64,000 bases of DNA from Streptomyces sp. Ag109_O5-10 (GCF_900105755.1 NZ_FNTQ01000001.1:2294001-2358000); one strand, 5' to 3'; shown: positions 17,377-28,343, counted from the stretch's first letter. Program-made: numbers and translations. The notes: a model not told the origin generated them from the sequence alone.

Positions 17377-18675
17377 TCAGAGGACCTCGACACGCTCGTC
17401 GCGGCAACGGTTGCGGGCATCGAAGACGTATGCCCCTGCTTCCGCGACGAGCGTGTAGTCGAAGTCGTCGTGATCGGTGGCCACCACGACCACGTCAGCC
17501 GCCCGGATCTCCTCCTCGGTGAGTTCGACCTGGGTGATCTCCGGCGGAACGAGGTACGGATCAGTGTGCGACTCGGCCACGAACAGCCGGGCGCCGAGAT
17601 CCAGGAGTGAATGGGCAAGGACGAGGGCCGGAGAATCGCGGATGTCGCCGGCGTTCTTCTTGTAGGCCAGGCCGAGTTGCAGGATGCGCGAGCCGTTGAC
17701 CGGTTTGCCGCGATCATTCAGCCCACGGATGATCCGTTCCACTACACGGGCAGGCATTTGATCGTTGATCTCGTTGGCCAGCGTGATGAATCGGAGGTCC
17801 TGTTTCAGCAGACTCTTCACTTGCCACGACAGGTAAGACGGGTCCACAGGAAGGCAATGCCCACCCACACCCAGCCCGGGCCTGAAGGGCATGAACCCGA
17901 ACGGTTTCGTGCTGGCAGCCTCGATGGCCTCCCAGATGTCGGCCCCCAACTGCCGAGAAACCAGGGCCATCTCGTTGACCAACGCGATGTTGACATGCCG
18001 GAAGGCGTTCTCAAGCAGCTTGGTCAGCTCAGCTGTTCGGCAGGAGCTCACGCGGACGGTTCGCTCCACGATAAGGCCGTAGAAGCGCTCGATGCTTCGC
18101 AGCGACTCGGCGTCGATACCGGAGATCACCTTGGGCGTGTTCTCCAGGTGCCAGTCCGGGTTCCCTCGGTCGATGCGACCGGGGCTGTAGCCGAGATGGA
18201 AGTCATCGCCTGCCTTCAGTCCGCTGCCCGCTTCCAGTAGCGGGCGCAGCAGACTCTCGGTCGTCCCCGGATACGTCGTGGACTCCAAAACGACCGTGGC
18301 GCCCCGGGTGATGTGAGGGGCGATGCTCCGCCCGGCACACTCCACGAAGCTCAGATCCGGCACCCCGTCGCGCAGGGGGGCGGGCACCGTGATGACACAC
18401 ACGTCGAAAGCGTCGGCCCGACAGGAATCGGTGGTGGCATGGAGGCAGCCACTTTGCATCGCCGCCGTGAGGCGTGCGTTGTCGATGCCTTCAATGTAGG
18501 AGTCGCAGGCATTAAGACGCTTGATCCGCAGCTTATCCGCGTCCAGGCCGACGACGGAATAACCCGCTTCAACCCCACGAACGGCCAGGGGAAGGCCCAC
18601 GTATCCCATACCTACGACAATCAGCCTGGGCCTGACTTCGGCATCGATGTTCTGCCGCACCTTCACCACACCCAC
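17377..18675 (-). CDS. UDP-sugar 6-dehydrogenase (WecC/TviB type), conserved Glu missing
   Basis: A 432-residue nucleotide-sugar dehydrogenase that would oxidise C6 of a UDP-sugar (GlcNAc, GalNAc or Glc type) twice to the uronic acid. The N-terminal NAD motif is VVGMGYVGLPLA (20-31). The central domain has LLENAFRHVNIALVNE, and the catalytic cysteine lies in GGHCLPVDPSYL (Cys274). The C-terminal domain shows LGLAYKKNAGDIRDSP. The family motif SPERxxPGN reads SPGRIDRGN here, so the conserved active-site glutamate is glycine at residue 166. Together with the many broken genes around it, this raises doubt about activity. The start may be any of several GTGs near 18675; GGGAG precedes them. Confidence 0.85.
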   Translation of the reverse strand: MGVVKVRQNIDAEVRPRLIVVGMGYVGLPLAVRGVEAGYSVVGLDADKLRIKRLNACDSYIEGIDNARLTAAMQSGCLHATTDSCRADAFDVCVITVPAPLRDGVPDLSFVECAGRSIAPHITRGATVVLESTTYPGTTESLLRPLLEAGSGLKAGDDFHLGYSPGRIDRGNPDWHLENTPKVISGIDAESLRSIERFYGLIVERTVRVSSCRTAELTKLLENAFRHVNIALVNEMALVSRQLGADIWEAIEAASTKPFGFMPFRPGLGVGGHCLPVDPSYLSWQVKSLLKQDLRFITLANEINDQMPARVVERIIRGLNDRGKPVNGSRILQLGLAYKKNAGDIRDSPALVLAHSLLDLGARLFVAESHTDPYLVPPEITQVELTEEEIRAADVVVVATDHDDFDYTLVAEAGAYVFDARNRCRDERVEVL

Positions 18676-18939
18676 TTCTCTCCCGAGGAGCCCTCCGGCA
18701 TATGCCAGGGCCTAGTTATGCACCAAAGTGGCGTCGGTCGGCAACCTTGGTGTGGGTTTCCTGCCAGCATCACCCTAATTCCGTAACCGCCGGCGTGACG
18801 CGCTCGAATGAGGAGAGGTCGACCGACAGGGTTTCAGCTTGATCTACAACTGGCATAGATGAACGTTGTCTCGAAGACGATCAAGTCCTTGCCTGAGGCG
18901 CCGTCCCCTTAAAACGCCTGAACCGGAGTGACACCAGAC

Positions 18940-19002
18940 ATGAATCACTGTTCGAAGTATCTGGTCACCGGTGGAGCCGGCTTCATCGGCTTCCATCTCG
19001 TG
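18940..19002 (+). pseudogene. N-terminal fragment of an NAD-dependent sugar epimerase
   Basis: From the ATG at 18940 the frame reads MNHCSKYLVTGGAGFIGFHL, the Rossmann start of an extended SDR such as UDP-glucose 4-epimerase. After about 22 codons (HLVD) the similarity ends. The frame runs on into sequence belonging to a WecA-like gene. It is a truncated gene start left by a deletion or recombination. Confidence 0.7.
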
Positions 19003-19032
19003 GACCCGCAGGTACACAACCGTTTCAACGCC

Positions 19033-19620
19033 CTACCTCAGTGGTGTGGCGGTCGCCATGGGGGCCCGGTTGGGGGTCGAGACATCGACGGCCGCGGTAG
19101 GAGCAGTTGTGCTGACGGGAAGTCACCCGACCGTCTTCAGTGGAGCGCTGGAGGCGGCCCTCGCCACCGCAGCCGGCGGTTCCGGCGGCCTGGCGGCGGT
19201 GATGGCCGCGCCGGCTGGAGCCTGCCTCGGCCTTCGCTTCCACGACGGCTATCCGGCGCGAATCTTTCTCGGCGACAGGGGCTCGCTCTTCCTCGGCTTC
19301 ACACTGGCGTCCGCCATGGTGGTTCTCCACGACGACGCCGCAGACTCTCGGGACCCGTCAGCCTTGTGCTCGCCTCCCTGGTCCCGACGTCGGACACGGC
19401 GCTCGTGACGCTGTCCGGTCATGGGGAGTCGAAGCCGTTGCGGCAAGGCGCCACGGACCTTATCACCAACAGGTAGCGGCACACGAGCAAGTGGCCCGGA
19501 CCTCGAGCGTCTTCGCCGTGGTCAGCCGCATATTCTCAATGCGGGTGACATGCGGGTTGCTTGCTCCCGGCATCGCACTCCTCCTGGCCGCTTCCGCAGC
19601 GAGTCTCACGGCCCTTCAAC
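19033..19620 (+). pseudogene. broken WecA/TagO-type glycosyl-1-phosphate transferase
   Basis: One frame reads YLSGVAVAMGARLGVE, AGACLGLRFHDGYPARIFLG and DRGSLFLGFTLASA. The HxxxARIFLGDxGSxxLGF signature belongs to the polyprenyl-phosphate HexNAc-1-phosphate transferase family, which starts surface-glycan assembly on the lipid carrier. After DDAADS the similarity continues in another frame as VSLVLASLVPTSDTALVTLS, then SKPLRQGATDLITN, matching the family C-terminus. A last hydrophobic helix (CGLLAPGIALLLAASAASLT) is in a third frame. The N-terminal helices are missing. At least two frameshifts and a large N-terminal deletion make it dead. It fits the glycan gene context to its left. Confidence 0.75.
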
Positions 19621-20311
19621 CTTACTCAAAGTCCCCTTTACAGCGCCTACTTCACCGACGTAGGCGCGCCGAACGTCGCCAGGGGGCGGGGCGTGCCCGC
19701 AGTGGACCCTTCTGCGGGCGTCGCCGAATTCCAGCCGCCCCCTGGCGGCACCAAGCCGGCTCGACGGCCGCCGTCTGTGAAGTGATCAAGATCCTGAACG
19801 AGGGGGGCTGTGGAGGTTCTCCTGGTGGATCCCCTACGCCGGCCCCCTCAAGTCGAACGCGACCCACACCGTAGTTCTGTTCCATGCCGCGAGGGCGGAA
19901 CTGGTCGAAGCGGCCACCGCCGCATGGTTCGGCAACGGCTGCACCGCCCTGTGAGTCAAGTCTGCGACAACCGGCGAGATACCCCTCAGGAGAGGCAGAA
20001 GTCGGCTGAGCCCGTCGTCTTCCCAGGGCGTGGACTCGACGGAGCGATCGCGACTGGGGTCAGGCTCGCCCGGGCAGAAGCGACGGCTCAATGGCCGCCC
20101 ACATAGGCGGGAAGAGCTCTCTCCTTTCAGGGAGCGCCTCCCGGGAGCCTGATACGACTATTTACGCTATTCCGCTCTCCCGGTCATATGGCTTTCCGAC
20201 GAGCCTGCAGGCGGATGGACCTTCATTCGTATGCGATACCGGAGGGCGCAACCAATTAAGTTCTCCAAAGATACACAGGTAAGCGCCACGAAGTGTGTAC
20301 CATAACGTTCC
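19621..20311. other. degenerate stretch with small coding traces
   Basis: The plus strand carries short coding-like pieces, DVGAPNVARGRGVPAVDPSA near 19658-19720 and NATHTVVLFHAARAELVEA near 19858-19915. Their family could not be recognised, and they share no continuous frame. From about 20150 the base composition drops in GC towards the next gene, suggesting imported DNA. Confidence 0.4.
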
Positions 20312-20725
20312 GTGAGGATCGTCCCGGAGTCACCCCACGTGCACACGGTGGCCATGCTGTATCTGCAGTACGTCCTTGAGGGGGATTGGGTTGAGAGACG
20401 GAGACTGGAGAAGGAGTATCCGAATCTCTCCGCCAGCATTGCCGCGGTAGGATTGAAAGCAGTGGATGAAATCGCACTGCCTGCCGTTCGGCAAGCCCCA
20501 GACATCCGCAAAGAGAAGAGAATTCTGAATTCGCGCCAGATTTTCGCCACCCGGGAGAGCGTACCCCCTCGGGTGTTTTCTCGGTTGCAGACTCGAATGT
20601 TGGCCCTCCTGGTGCTGCGCCTCATCAGCGCGGAACGCACTGCCACTGGTTTCTCTCGTAGAGAAGAACGACTGTTCGGCAGAGCCCGGCGCGCCCAGAG
20701 GCTTCGAGAGCTGGCCGGAAAGTGA
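20312..20725 (+). CDS. hypothetical protein of atypical codon use
   Basis: A 137-residue protein, charged and helical, with LYLQYVLEGDWVERRRLEKE near the start, QTRMLALLVLRLISAERTAT further on, and a basic tail (ERLFGRARRAQRLRELAGK). No family was recognised, no signal peptide or membrane segment is clear, and no catalytic motif is seen. Third codon positions are much less G/C-rich than in neighbouring genes, so it is either recently acquired or a chance open frame. It stands alone between pseudogenes. The basic tail would suit nucleic acid binding, but that is a guess. Confidence 0.45.
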   Translation: MRIVPESPHVHTVAMLYLQYVLEGDWVERRRLEKEYPNLSASIAAVGLKAVDEIALPAVRQAPDIRKEKRILNSRQIFATRESVPPRVFSRLQTRMLALLVLRLISAERTATGFSRREERLFGRARRAQRLRELAGK

Positions 20726-20928
20726 TGCTGATCGGGTATGGCCTGTTGTGGCGACGAAGGCAACCAACCGCTGCACGACATTCAGGGTCGCCGCGCCGCC
20801 ATCAGCCGCCGCCCCGCAGTCGGGCCGGTGCGGGAGACGCCACCGCTGGATGCATCATCTCGGGTGCGGATAGGTTTTGGGATGGTCTGTCACACGCGTC
20901 GTCCCCGACGCCGCCGGCCCTTCCCAGG

Positions 20929-21262
20929 CGCCCAGTACCTCGCCCTCACCACCAACGACATCACAGAACCGTCGACGTGCTGTGGGCCAGGAGCGTCGAG
21001 TTCCTCGCCACGCCCGAGAGCTACTACACCGATCCCGCGACTGCGCGCCAGGATCGGCCATGTCCGCGTGCCCGTCGAGGAAGGCGCTCCGCTCGGCATC
21101 CTCGCCGACGGCGACGTGGACGGTCACCTGCTGCAGATCGTCACCAAGCCGGCGGGTGACCGGCCCACGGTGTTCTTCGAGCGCCATGGCTCCCTGGACT
21201 TCGGCAGGGGGAACTTCCAGGCGCTCCTCGAGGCGATCGAGCGCGAGCAGGGGCGGATCAGC
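20929..21262 (+). pseudogene. hpd: decayed 4-hydroxyphenylpyruvate dioxygenase, C-terminal part
   Basis: Pieces of the C-terminal domain of HPPD appear in order but in different frames: GAQYLALTTNDI, then ARSVEFLATPESYYTD, ARIGHVRVPVEE, GILADGDVDGHLLQIVTKPA, GDRPTVFFE, RHGSLDFGRGNFQALLEAIE. They correspond to the iron-binding domain (the DGYLLQIFT strand and the EREQ helix end). Three or more frameshifts break it, and the N-terminal domain is absent. The intact tyrosine-catabolism gene is presumably elsewhere in the genome; this is a dead copy or xenolog. Confidence 0.8.
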
Positions 21263-21308
21263 GTGGGCGGGACACGTACCTGCCACTGCTCGATCAGCAC
21301 GAAACAGC

Positions 21309-21344
21309 AAGCGCCCCGCCAGGCCGAAGCCTGACGGGGCGCTT
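21309..21344. terminator. terminator of acnA
   Basis: AAGCGCCCCGCCAGGC (21309-21324) pairs with GCCTGACGGGGCGCTT (21329-21344) with one mismatch and a four-base loop. On the minus strand it lies about 75 bases after the acnA stop, and the strand then runs into TTGCTGTTTC, giving a short U-rich tail. Confidence 0.8.
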
Positions 21345-21417
21345 GTGCGGGACTCTAGTGCGGCCGCCGGTAGCAGCGAGTCAGCGACCAGATCCTCTGG
21401 TGTCCGAGCTGATCAGC

Positions 21418-24210
<2,793 letters not shown>

Positions 24211-24211
24211 C

Positions 24212-24231
24212 TAAGTTAGGCATGCCTTACC
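24212..24231. promoter_or_regulatory. putative iron box upstream of acnA
   Basis: TAAGTTAGGCATGCCTTACC contains the inverted halves TTAGGC and GCCTTA, close to the DmdR/IdeR (DtxR-family) consensus TTAGGTTAGGCTAACCTAA. It lies 65-85 bases upstream of the acnA start. Iron control of an iron-sulfur enzyme is plausible; binding is not shown. Confidence 0.55.
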
Positions 24232-24261
24232 AAGGTGGCGGTTGCGGTGCGCCTGGGCAGA

Positions 24262-24279
24262 TATCTCGATGTCGAGATA
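24262..24279. promoter_or_regulatory. 18-base palindrome TATCTCGA-TG-TCGAGATA
   Basis: Two perfect eight-base arms around TG, about 115 bases upstream of acnA. The core ATCTC-N6-GAGAT is found again at 26786-26801 in front of the HTH-MurA gene with identical spacing. This makes it a candidate operator for a shared regulator. Confidence 0.6.
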
Positions 24280-24652
24280 ACTCTAGTACACCGTCGCGCG
24301 TTGGTCATGCCCGGACCCGCTGTGCGGTGTGCCCCGGCGAGCCGGGGACGGTCCATCTCGTCGCGTCGGAGGCCTGCGCGGGCCCGGGCCCGCGGGCGAC
24401 GGCGCAGGGACCGGGGAGGACACCGGGGCCGGCGAGGCGGACGTGCACAGCCGCCGCGAACTCCTGGAGGAGGTCTTCTTCCACCTCTACCTGCCCGGCC
24501 CCCCGTCCAGCATCCGCCGACCACGGGCGGCCGACGGCGGCCGCGCGGGGCCACGGCGCGGGGAAAGGGGCCGCAGGGCCGGGCTGAGAGCGCCGCGTCG
24601 GGGTAGCCGCAAAGCCATCGGCAAGCCTCACAGCGAGGTGGAAGGAGAAACC

Positions 24653-24850
24653 GTGCCCCTCACGTTCCGCAAGAGTTTCCGGATCCTGCCGGGTGTGCGC
24701 CTGAACATCAACCGGCACTCCTGGTCCATCACCACCGGCGGCCGGCACGGGCCGCGGCACACCCACAGCAGTACGGGACGGCGTACGACGTCGTGGGATC
24801 TGCCGGGCCCGTTCGGGTGGCGGCGCACCAGCACGGCCCGGCGCCGGTGA
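24653..24850 (+). CDS. DUF4236 small protein
   Basis: A 65-residue protein that starts at a GTG with a strong upstream site (GGAAGGAGAAACC). It opens PLTFRKSFRILPGVRLNINR, then HSWSITTGGRHGPRHTHS, which is the DUF4236 signature (FRKSxxxxPGxRxNxSxxG). Its function is unknown. It is highly basic and without a signal peptide. It stands alone between acnA and a minus-strand gene group. Confidence 0.8.
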   Translation: MPLTFRKSFRILPGVRLNINRHSWSITTGGRHGPRHTHSSTGRRTTSWDLPGPFGWRRTSTARRR

Positions 24851-24868
24851 CGGCCACGGGGTCCCGGC

Positions 24869-25090
24869 TCAGGAACTCTCGAGCCTGTTGTAGGCGATGA
24901 GGTCGGTCAGGAGGCGGGCGCCCGGGACGGTGGCCTCGGCCGGGCAGCAGCCGGCGAGGGTGGCCACCCGTCCTTGTTCGCTGCGTAGCTCACGCAGCGC
25001 CTACAGGAGGACGCGGGCCGCCCGGTTGGCGCGGGCGGCGGTGAAGGTGGTGTCGTCGATCACCTGGGCGCCGCCGTCCGGCTCCGGGTG
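24869..25090 (-). pseudogene. small coding remnant with an in-frame stop
   Basis: The minus strand reads VIDDTTFTAARANRAARVLL, a TAG stop, then ALRELRSEQGRVATLAGCCP and AEATVPGARLLTDLIAYN before a TGA at 24869. Codon bias is that of a real gene on both sides of the TAG, so this looks like the C-terminal part of a gene killed by a nonsense mutation. The family is not recognised. Confidence 0.4.
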
Positions 25091-25137
25091 CAGAGGGGGA
25101 ACCCGGAAGGCGGATCGTCGGCGTGTCGGAAACCGCG

Positions 25138-26124
25138 TCAGAGCGTGTCAAGCGGGGCCTTCCGCGAGATGAGTTCGGAGGGGATGCCGGTCAGGCCGTC
25201 TCCCACGCCCGGACGGACGCCCGCGGCACCCTCGTTGAGCAGGCAGTTCAGGCTCCGGTCCAGCCGGCCGGCGGAGAGCACGCAGGTGCCGGTGGCAGCC
25301 TCGGCGACCGCGCCCCGGTGCCCCGGGGCGCCGACCGCGTGGACGCCGTCGGCGAACGGGCCGAACCCGTCGACGAACCGGTTGTCCTGGATCCTCACTT
25401 GCGGCGGACAGGATTTCCGCGCCTCCTCCGCTGTTTCGGCGGCGGCTCTGAACCGGTCGGCGCGGGCGCCGGTCAATTCACGGTGATGGGCGACGATTAC
25501 GGAATCGATCCGCAACTTTTCGGAAACAGTGAGCTCGCTGTCCTCACGACCGGCGAGATCCGTAGGCGACACGGCCACCTCGAAGCAGTTTCCGATGGTG
25601 GCGTGTTCGTCCGGGACAAGTTCGGGTCGAGTACGGCTGGAGAGCCGGAGCCTTTCCGGAAGGCGAATGTCAAGATCCGTCCCGGAACCCGCCATCCGCA
25701 CTTCTTCGCGGTTCAGGAGAAGTTGGGAGATGATCCGCCGTTTCGCGGCGATGCAGCCCGTTGTACCGATCTCGGAGAATCCTTCGAGATCGTATCGGGC
25801 GACCTGCGGATCGACGGAGAAGGAGGCCGGTGGAATCCACGGCACACTGGACGCGGAGAAGACGTCGCGCAGGGCCCGCCGAGACGGCGGCCGGACGTAG
25901 TCCAGCGGTACCGCGACCGCTCGCGGCGGCGTCGGCGTACGGCCGCCCAGTCCACCCTCGGACGTCGGCGCCGGCACCCCGTGTGCCGTCAGCCAGTCCG
26001 TGAGACCGGGCTCGTCAGTCCGGACACTCACTTCCTGAACTGCGCATACAGCGCCCGGATTGGCCAACAGCCCGTCACGCATCGGGCACCAGTGCGGCCG
26101 GGCGGGTGCGGGTCGGAATGTCAC
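25138..26124 (-). CDS. uncharacterised protein, weakly M29-aminopeptidase-like
   Basis: A 328-residue protein. The GTG at 26124 is preceded by TCTGGAG and by a stop codon with no gap (TGAGTG). The middle (REEVRMAGSGTDLDIRLPER, then IGNCFEVAVSPTDLAG, ELTVSEKLRID) recalls the beta region of M29-type metalloaminopeptidases, where TDL-----G and PGGEVFTAP-E---G---D occur, and the end (CLLNEGAAGVRPGVGDGLTG) recalls the final GxVHxGxGxN strand of that family. The usual metal ligands are not evident, so it may be an inactive or divergent relative. Third codon positions are strongly G/C-biased, so it is a real gene. Its neighbours upstream are two small unknown frames. Confidence 0.6.
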   Translation of the reverse strand: MTFRPAPARPHWCPMRDGLLANPGAVCAVQEVSVRTDEPGLTDWLTAHGVPAPTSEGGLGGRTPTPPRAVAVPLDYVRPPSRRALRDVFSASSVPWIPPASFSVDPQVARYDLEGFSEIGTTGCIAAKRRIISQLLLNREEVRMAGSGTDLDIRLPERLRLSSRTRPELVPDEHATIGNCFEVAVSPTDLAGREDSELTVSEKLRIDSVIVAHHRELTGARADRFRAAAETAEEARKSCPPQVRIQDNRFVDGFGPFADGVHAVGAPGHRGAVAEAATGTCVLSAGRLDRSLNCLLNEGAAGVRPGVGDGLTGIPSELISRKAPLDTL

Positions 26125-26271
26125 TCAGCCGGCTCCAGAGGACCGCGGGCGTCTGTCGCCGTACGGCCCCCCTCCGGCGGCCCCGCCGGGCTCCGGCCAA
26201 CCGTCGGGAACCGTCAGGGCACGGCCGCACGGACCGCCGTCGCCCGCCACGCCTTCCGCCACCCGAATCAT
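26125..26271 (-). CDS. possible 48-residue protein directly before the M29-like gene
   Basis: The frame reads MIRVAEGVAGDGGPCGRALT, then VPDGWPEPGGAAGGG, and ends at a TGA directly followed by the GTG of the next gene. Codon bias is good. No clear ribosome binding site precedes the ATG. Codons upstream of it (SPLTQWGSPIS) keep the same bias back to a stop near 26392, so this may be the end of a damaged longer gene. Unknown family. Confidence 0.3.
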   Translation of the reverse strand: MIRVAEGVAGDGGPCGRALTVPDGWPEPGGAAGGGPYGDRRPRSSGAG

Positions 26272-26388
26272 TCGGGATATGGGCGATCCCCACTGCGTGA
26301 GGGGAGACTGCGGGAATTCCTGGCGGCTGCCGCCGTCGGCTTTCGGGAGAGGCCGCCCGCGGCAGCTTCGGAGACAACGGACTGCGTA

Positions 26389-26682
26389 TCAGATTACGTT
26401 GTGGATGATCGCGAGGAAAGGCTTGGAGTTCTCACCCTCGGGCGTCACGTCGGTCATTCCACGATCGACTTCGAGGGAGCCCAGCGGAGTGATCAATCGG
26501 GCTTGTAGAATTCCGGCGAACAGGGCGGTCTCAGTGGCTGCATGAGCATTTCTCGCATCTCCGACTCGAGCCTGGCGGGACGTGTCGGCGGGGAGCACCG
26601 GGAACCGGTCAAGTGCACGAAGGAAGGACCTTCGGACAATGGCCGGCGGAATTCCCGGCCAAACGTTGGGAGCGGCCTTCAC
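26389..26682 (-). CDS. hypothetical 97-residue protein divergent from HTH-murA
   Basis: The GTG at 26682 is chosen because AAGGGGGGAG lies nine bases before it; the open frame extends further up but into the neighbour's promoter. The product reads WPGIPPAIVRRSFLRALDR, then AATETALFAGILQARLITPL, GSLEVDRGMTDV and ends IIHNVI. It is soluble-looking with one helix and a beta-like end. No family is recognised. It heads a small minus-strand group with the M29-like gene about 260 bases downstream. Confidence 0.5.
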   Translation of the reverse strand: MKAAPNVWPGIPPAIVRRSFLRALDRFPVLPADTSRQARVGDARNAHAATETALFAGILQARLITPLGSLEVDRGMTDVTPEGENSKPFLAIIHNVI

Positions 26683-26785
26683 GCGTTCCCACTCCCCCCT
26701 TGCGCGAGTCTGAACAACGGTCGACGGACCGAACGCCCGGGCCCGTTGACAGGGCATCACCCGAACGGACCCCCCAGCGGGCGCC

Positions 26786-26801
26786 ATCTCATATCTGAGA
26801 T
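26786..26801. promoter_or_regulatory. operator-like repeat ATCTC-N6-GAGAT at the HTH-murA promoter
   Basis: ATCTCATATCTGAGAT lies 12-27 bases before the ATG of the HTH-MurA gene, overlapping the probable -10 element. It shares half-sites and spacing with the palindrome upstream of acnA. It could be the self-regulation site of the fused HTH domain. Confidence 0.55.
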
Positions 26802-26813
26802 AACCTCGGCCTC

Positions 26814-28343
26814 ATGGCAGACGACTACCTCGTACGCATCGGCAAGCTCATCCGTGACGCCCGGCAACACCGCGGCTGGACACAGACACAGCTCGCGGAG
26901 GCGCTCGGCACCAGTCAGAGCGCTGTCAACCGCATCGAGCGCGGCAACCAAAACATCAGCCTTGAGATGATCGCTCGAATCGGTGAGGCCCTGGACAGTG
27001 AGATCGTCTCACTGGGCTACGCGGGCCCGATGCATCTGCGGGTGGTGGGCGGTCGCCGGCTGTCCGGCGCCATCGACGTGAAGACCAGCAAGAACGCGTG
27101 CGTGGCCCTGCTGTGCGCCTCGCTGCTCAACAAGGGGCGCACGGTGCTGCGCCGGGTCGCCCGGATCGAGGAGGTGTACCGCCTGCTGGAGGTGCTCAAC
27201 TCCATCGGCGTGCGCACCCGCTGGATCAACGACGGCGTGGACCTGGAGCTGGTGCCCCCGGCCGACCTCGACATGGCGTCGATCGACGCCGAGGCCGCCG
27301 TGCGCACCCGCTCGATCATCATGTTCTTCGGCCCGCTGCTGCACCGCATGGACCAGTTCAAGCTGCCCTACGCCGGCGGCTGCGACCTGGGCACGCGGAC
27401 CATCGAGCCACACATGATCGCGCTGCGCCGTTTCGGCCTGGAGATCGCCGCGACCGAGGGGCAGTACCACGCCCAGGTCGACCGCGCGGTCCGCCCCGGC
27501 CGCCCGATCGTCCTGACCGAGCGCGGCGACACGGTGACCGAGAACGCGCTGCTGGCCGCCGCCCGGCACGACGGCGTCACCGTCATCCGCAACGCGTCCT
27601 CCAACTACATGGTCCAGGACCTCTGTTTCTTCCTGGAGGCGCTGGGTGTCAAGGTCGAGGGCATCGGCACCACGACACTCACCGTGCACGGCGTCCCGAA
27701 CATCGACGTGGACGTGGACTACTCGCCCTCCGAGGACCCGGTCGAGGCGATGAGCCTGCTGGCCGCGGCCGTGGTCACCGAGTCGGAGCTGACGGTCCGG
27801 CGCGTCCCCATCGAGTTCCTGGAGATCGAGCTCGCCGTCCTGGAGGAGATGGGCCTCGACCACGACCGCAGCCCCGAGTACAGCGCGGACAACGGCCGTA
27901 CCCGCCTGATCGACCTCACGGTCCGCCCCTCCAAGCTGGAGGCGCCGATCGACAAGATCCACCCCATGCCCTTCCCCGGCCTGAACATCGACAACGTGCC
28001 GTTCTTCGCCGCCATCGCGGCGGTCGCGCAGGGCAAGACCCTCATCCACGACTGGGTCTACGACAACCGCGCGATCTACCTGACCGACCTCAACCGCCTC
28101 GGCGGCCGCCTCCAACTCCTCGACCCGCACCGGGTCCTGGTGGAGGGCCCGACCCGCTGGCGAGCCGCCGAGATGATGTGCCCGCCGGCCCTGCGCCCCG
28201 CGGTCGTCGTCCTGCTGGCCATGATGGCGGCCGAGGGCACGTCGGTGCTGCGCAACGTCTACGTCATCAACCGCGGTTACGAGGACCTCGCCGAACGCCT
28301 CAACTCGATCGGGGCGCAGATCGAGACCTTCCGCGACATCTGA
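26814..28343 (+). CDS. MurA-type enolpyruvyl transferase with N-terminal XRE helix-turn-helix
   Basis: A 509-residue fusion. Residues about 7-62 form an XRE-type DNA-binding domain (IRDARQHRGWTQTQLAEALG, TSQSAVNRIERG). From about 75 on it is an EPSP/MurA fold: Lys93-Asn94 in SKNACVALL fit the substrate-binding KN, and Cys190 in YAGGCDLGTR fits the catalytic cysteine of the PGGC loop. MurA makes UDP-GlcNAc enolpyruvate for peptidoglycan. This HTH-carrying MurA paralogue is known from Streptomyces beside aconitase genes; its real role is unclear and may combine sensing with regulation. No ribosome binding site precedes the ATG, so translation is probably leaderless. The ATCTC-N6-GAGAT site overlaps its promoter. 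Confidence 0.93.
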   Translation: MADDYLVRIGKLIRDARQHRGWTQTQLAEALGTSQSAVNRIERGNQNISLEMIARIGEALDSEIVSLGYAGPMHLRVVGGRRLSGAIDVKTSKNACVALLCASLLNKGRTVLRRVARIEEVYRLLEVLNSIGVRTRWINDGVDLELVPPADLDMASIDAEAAVRTRSIIMFFGPLLHRMDQFKLPYAGGCDLGTRTIEPHMIALRRFGLEIAATEGQYHAQVDRAVRPGRPIVLTERGDTVTENALLAAARHDGVTVIRNASSNYMVQDLCFFLEALGVKVEGIGTTTLTVHGVPNIDVDVDYSPSEDPVEAMSLLAAAVVTESELTVRRVPIEFLEIELAVLEEMGLDHDRSPEYSADNGRTRLIDLTVRPSKLEAPIDKIHPMPFPGLNIDNVPFFAAIAAVAQGKTLIHDWVYDNRAIYLTDLNRLGGRLQLLDPHRVLVEGPTRWRAAEMMCPPALRPAVVVLLAMMAAEGTSVLRNVYVINRGYEDLAERLNSIGAQIETFRDI

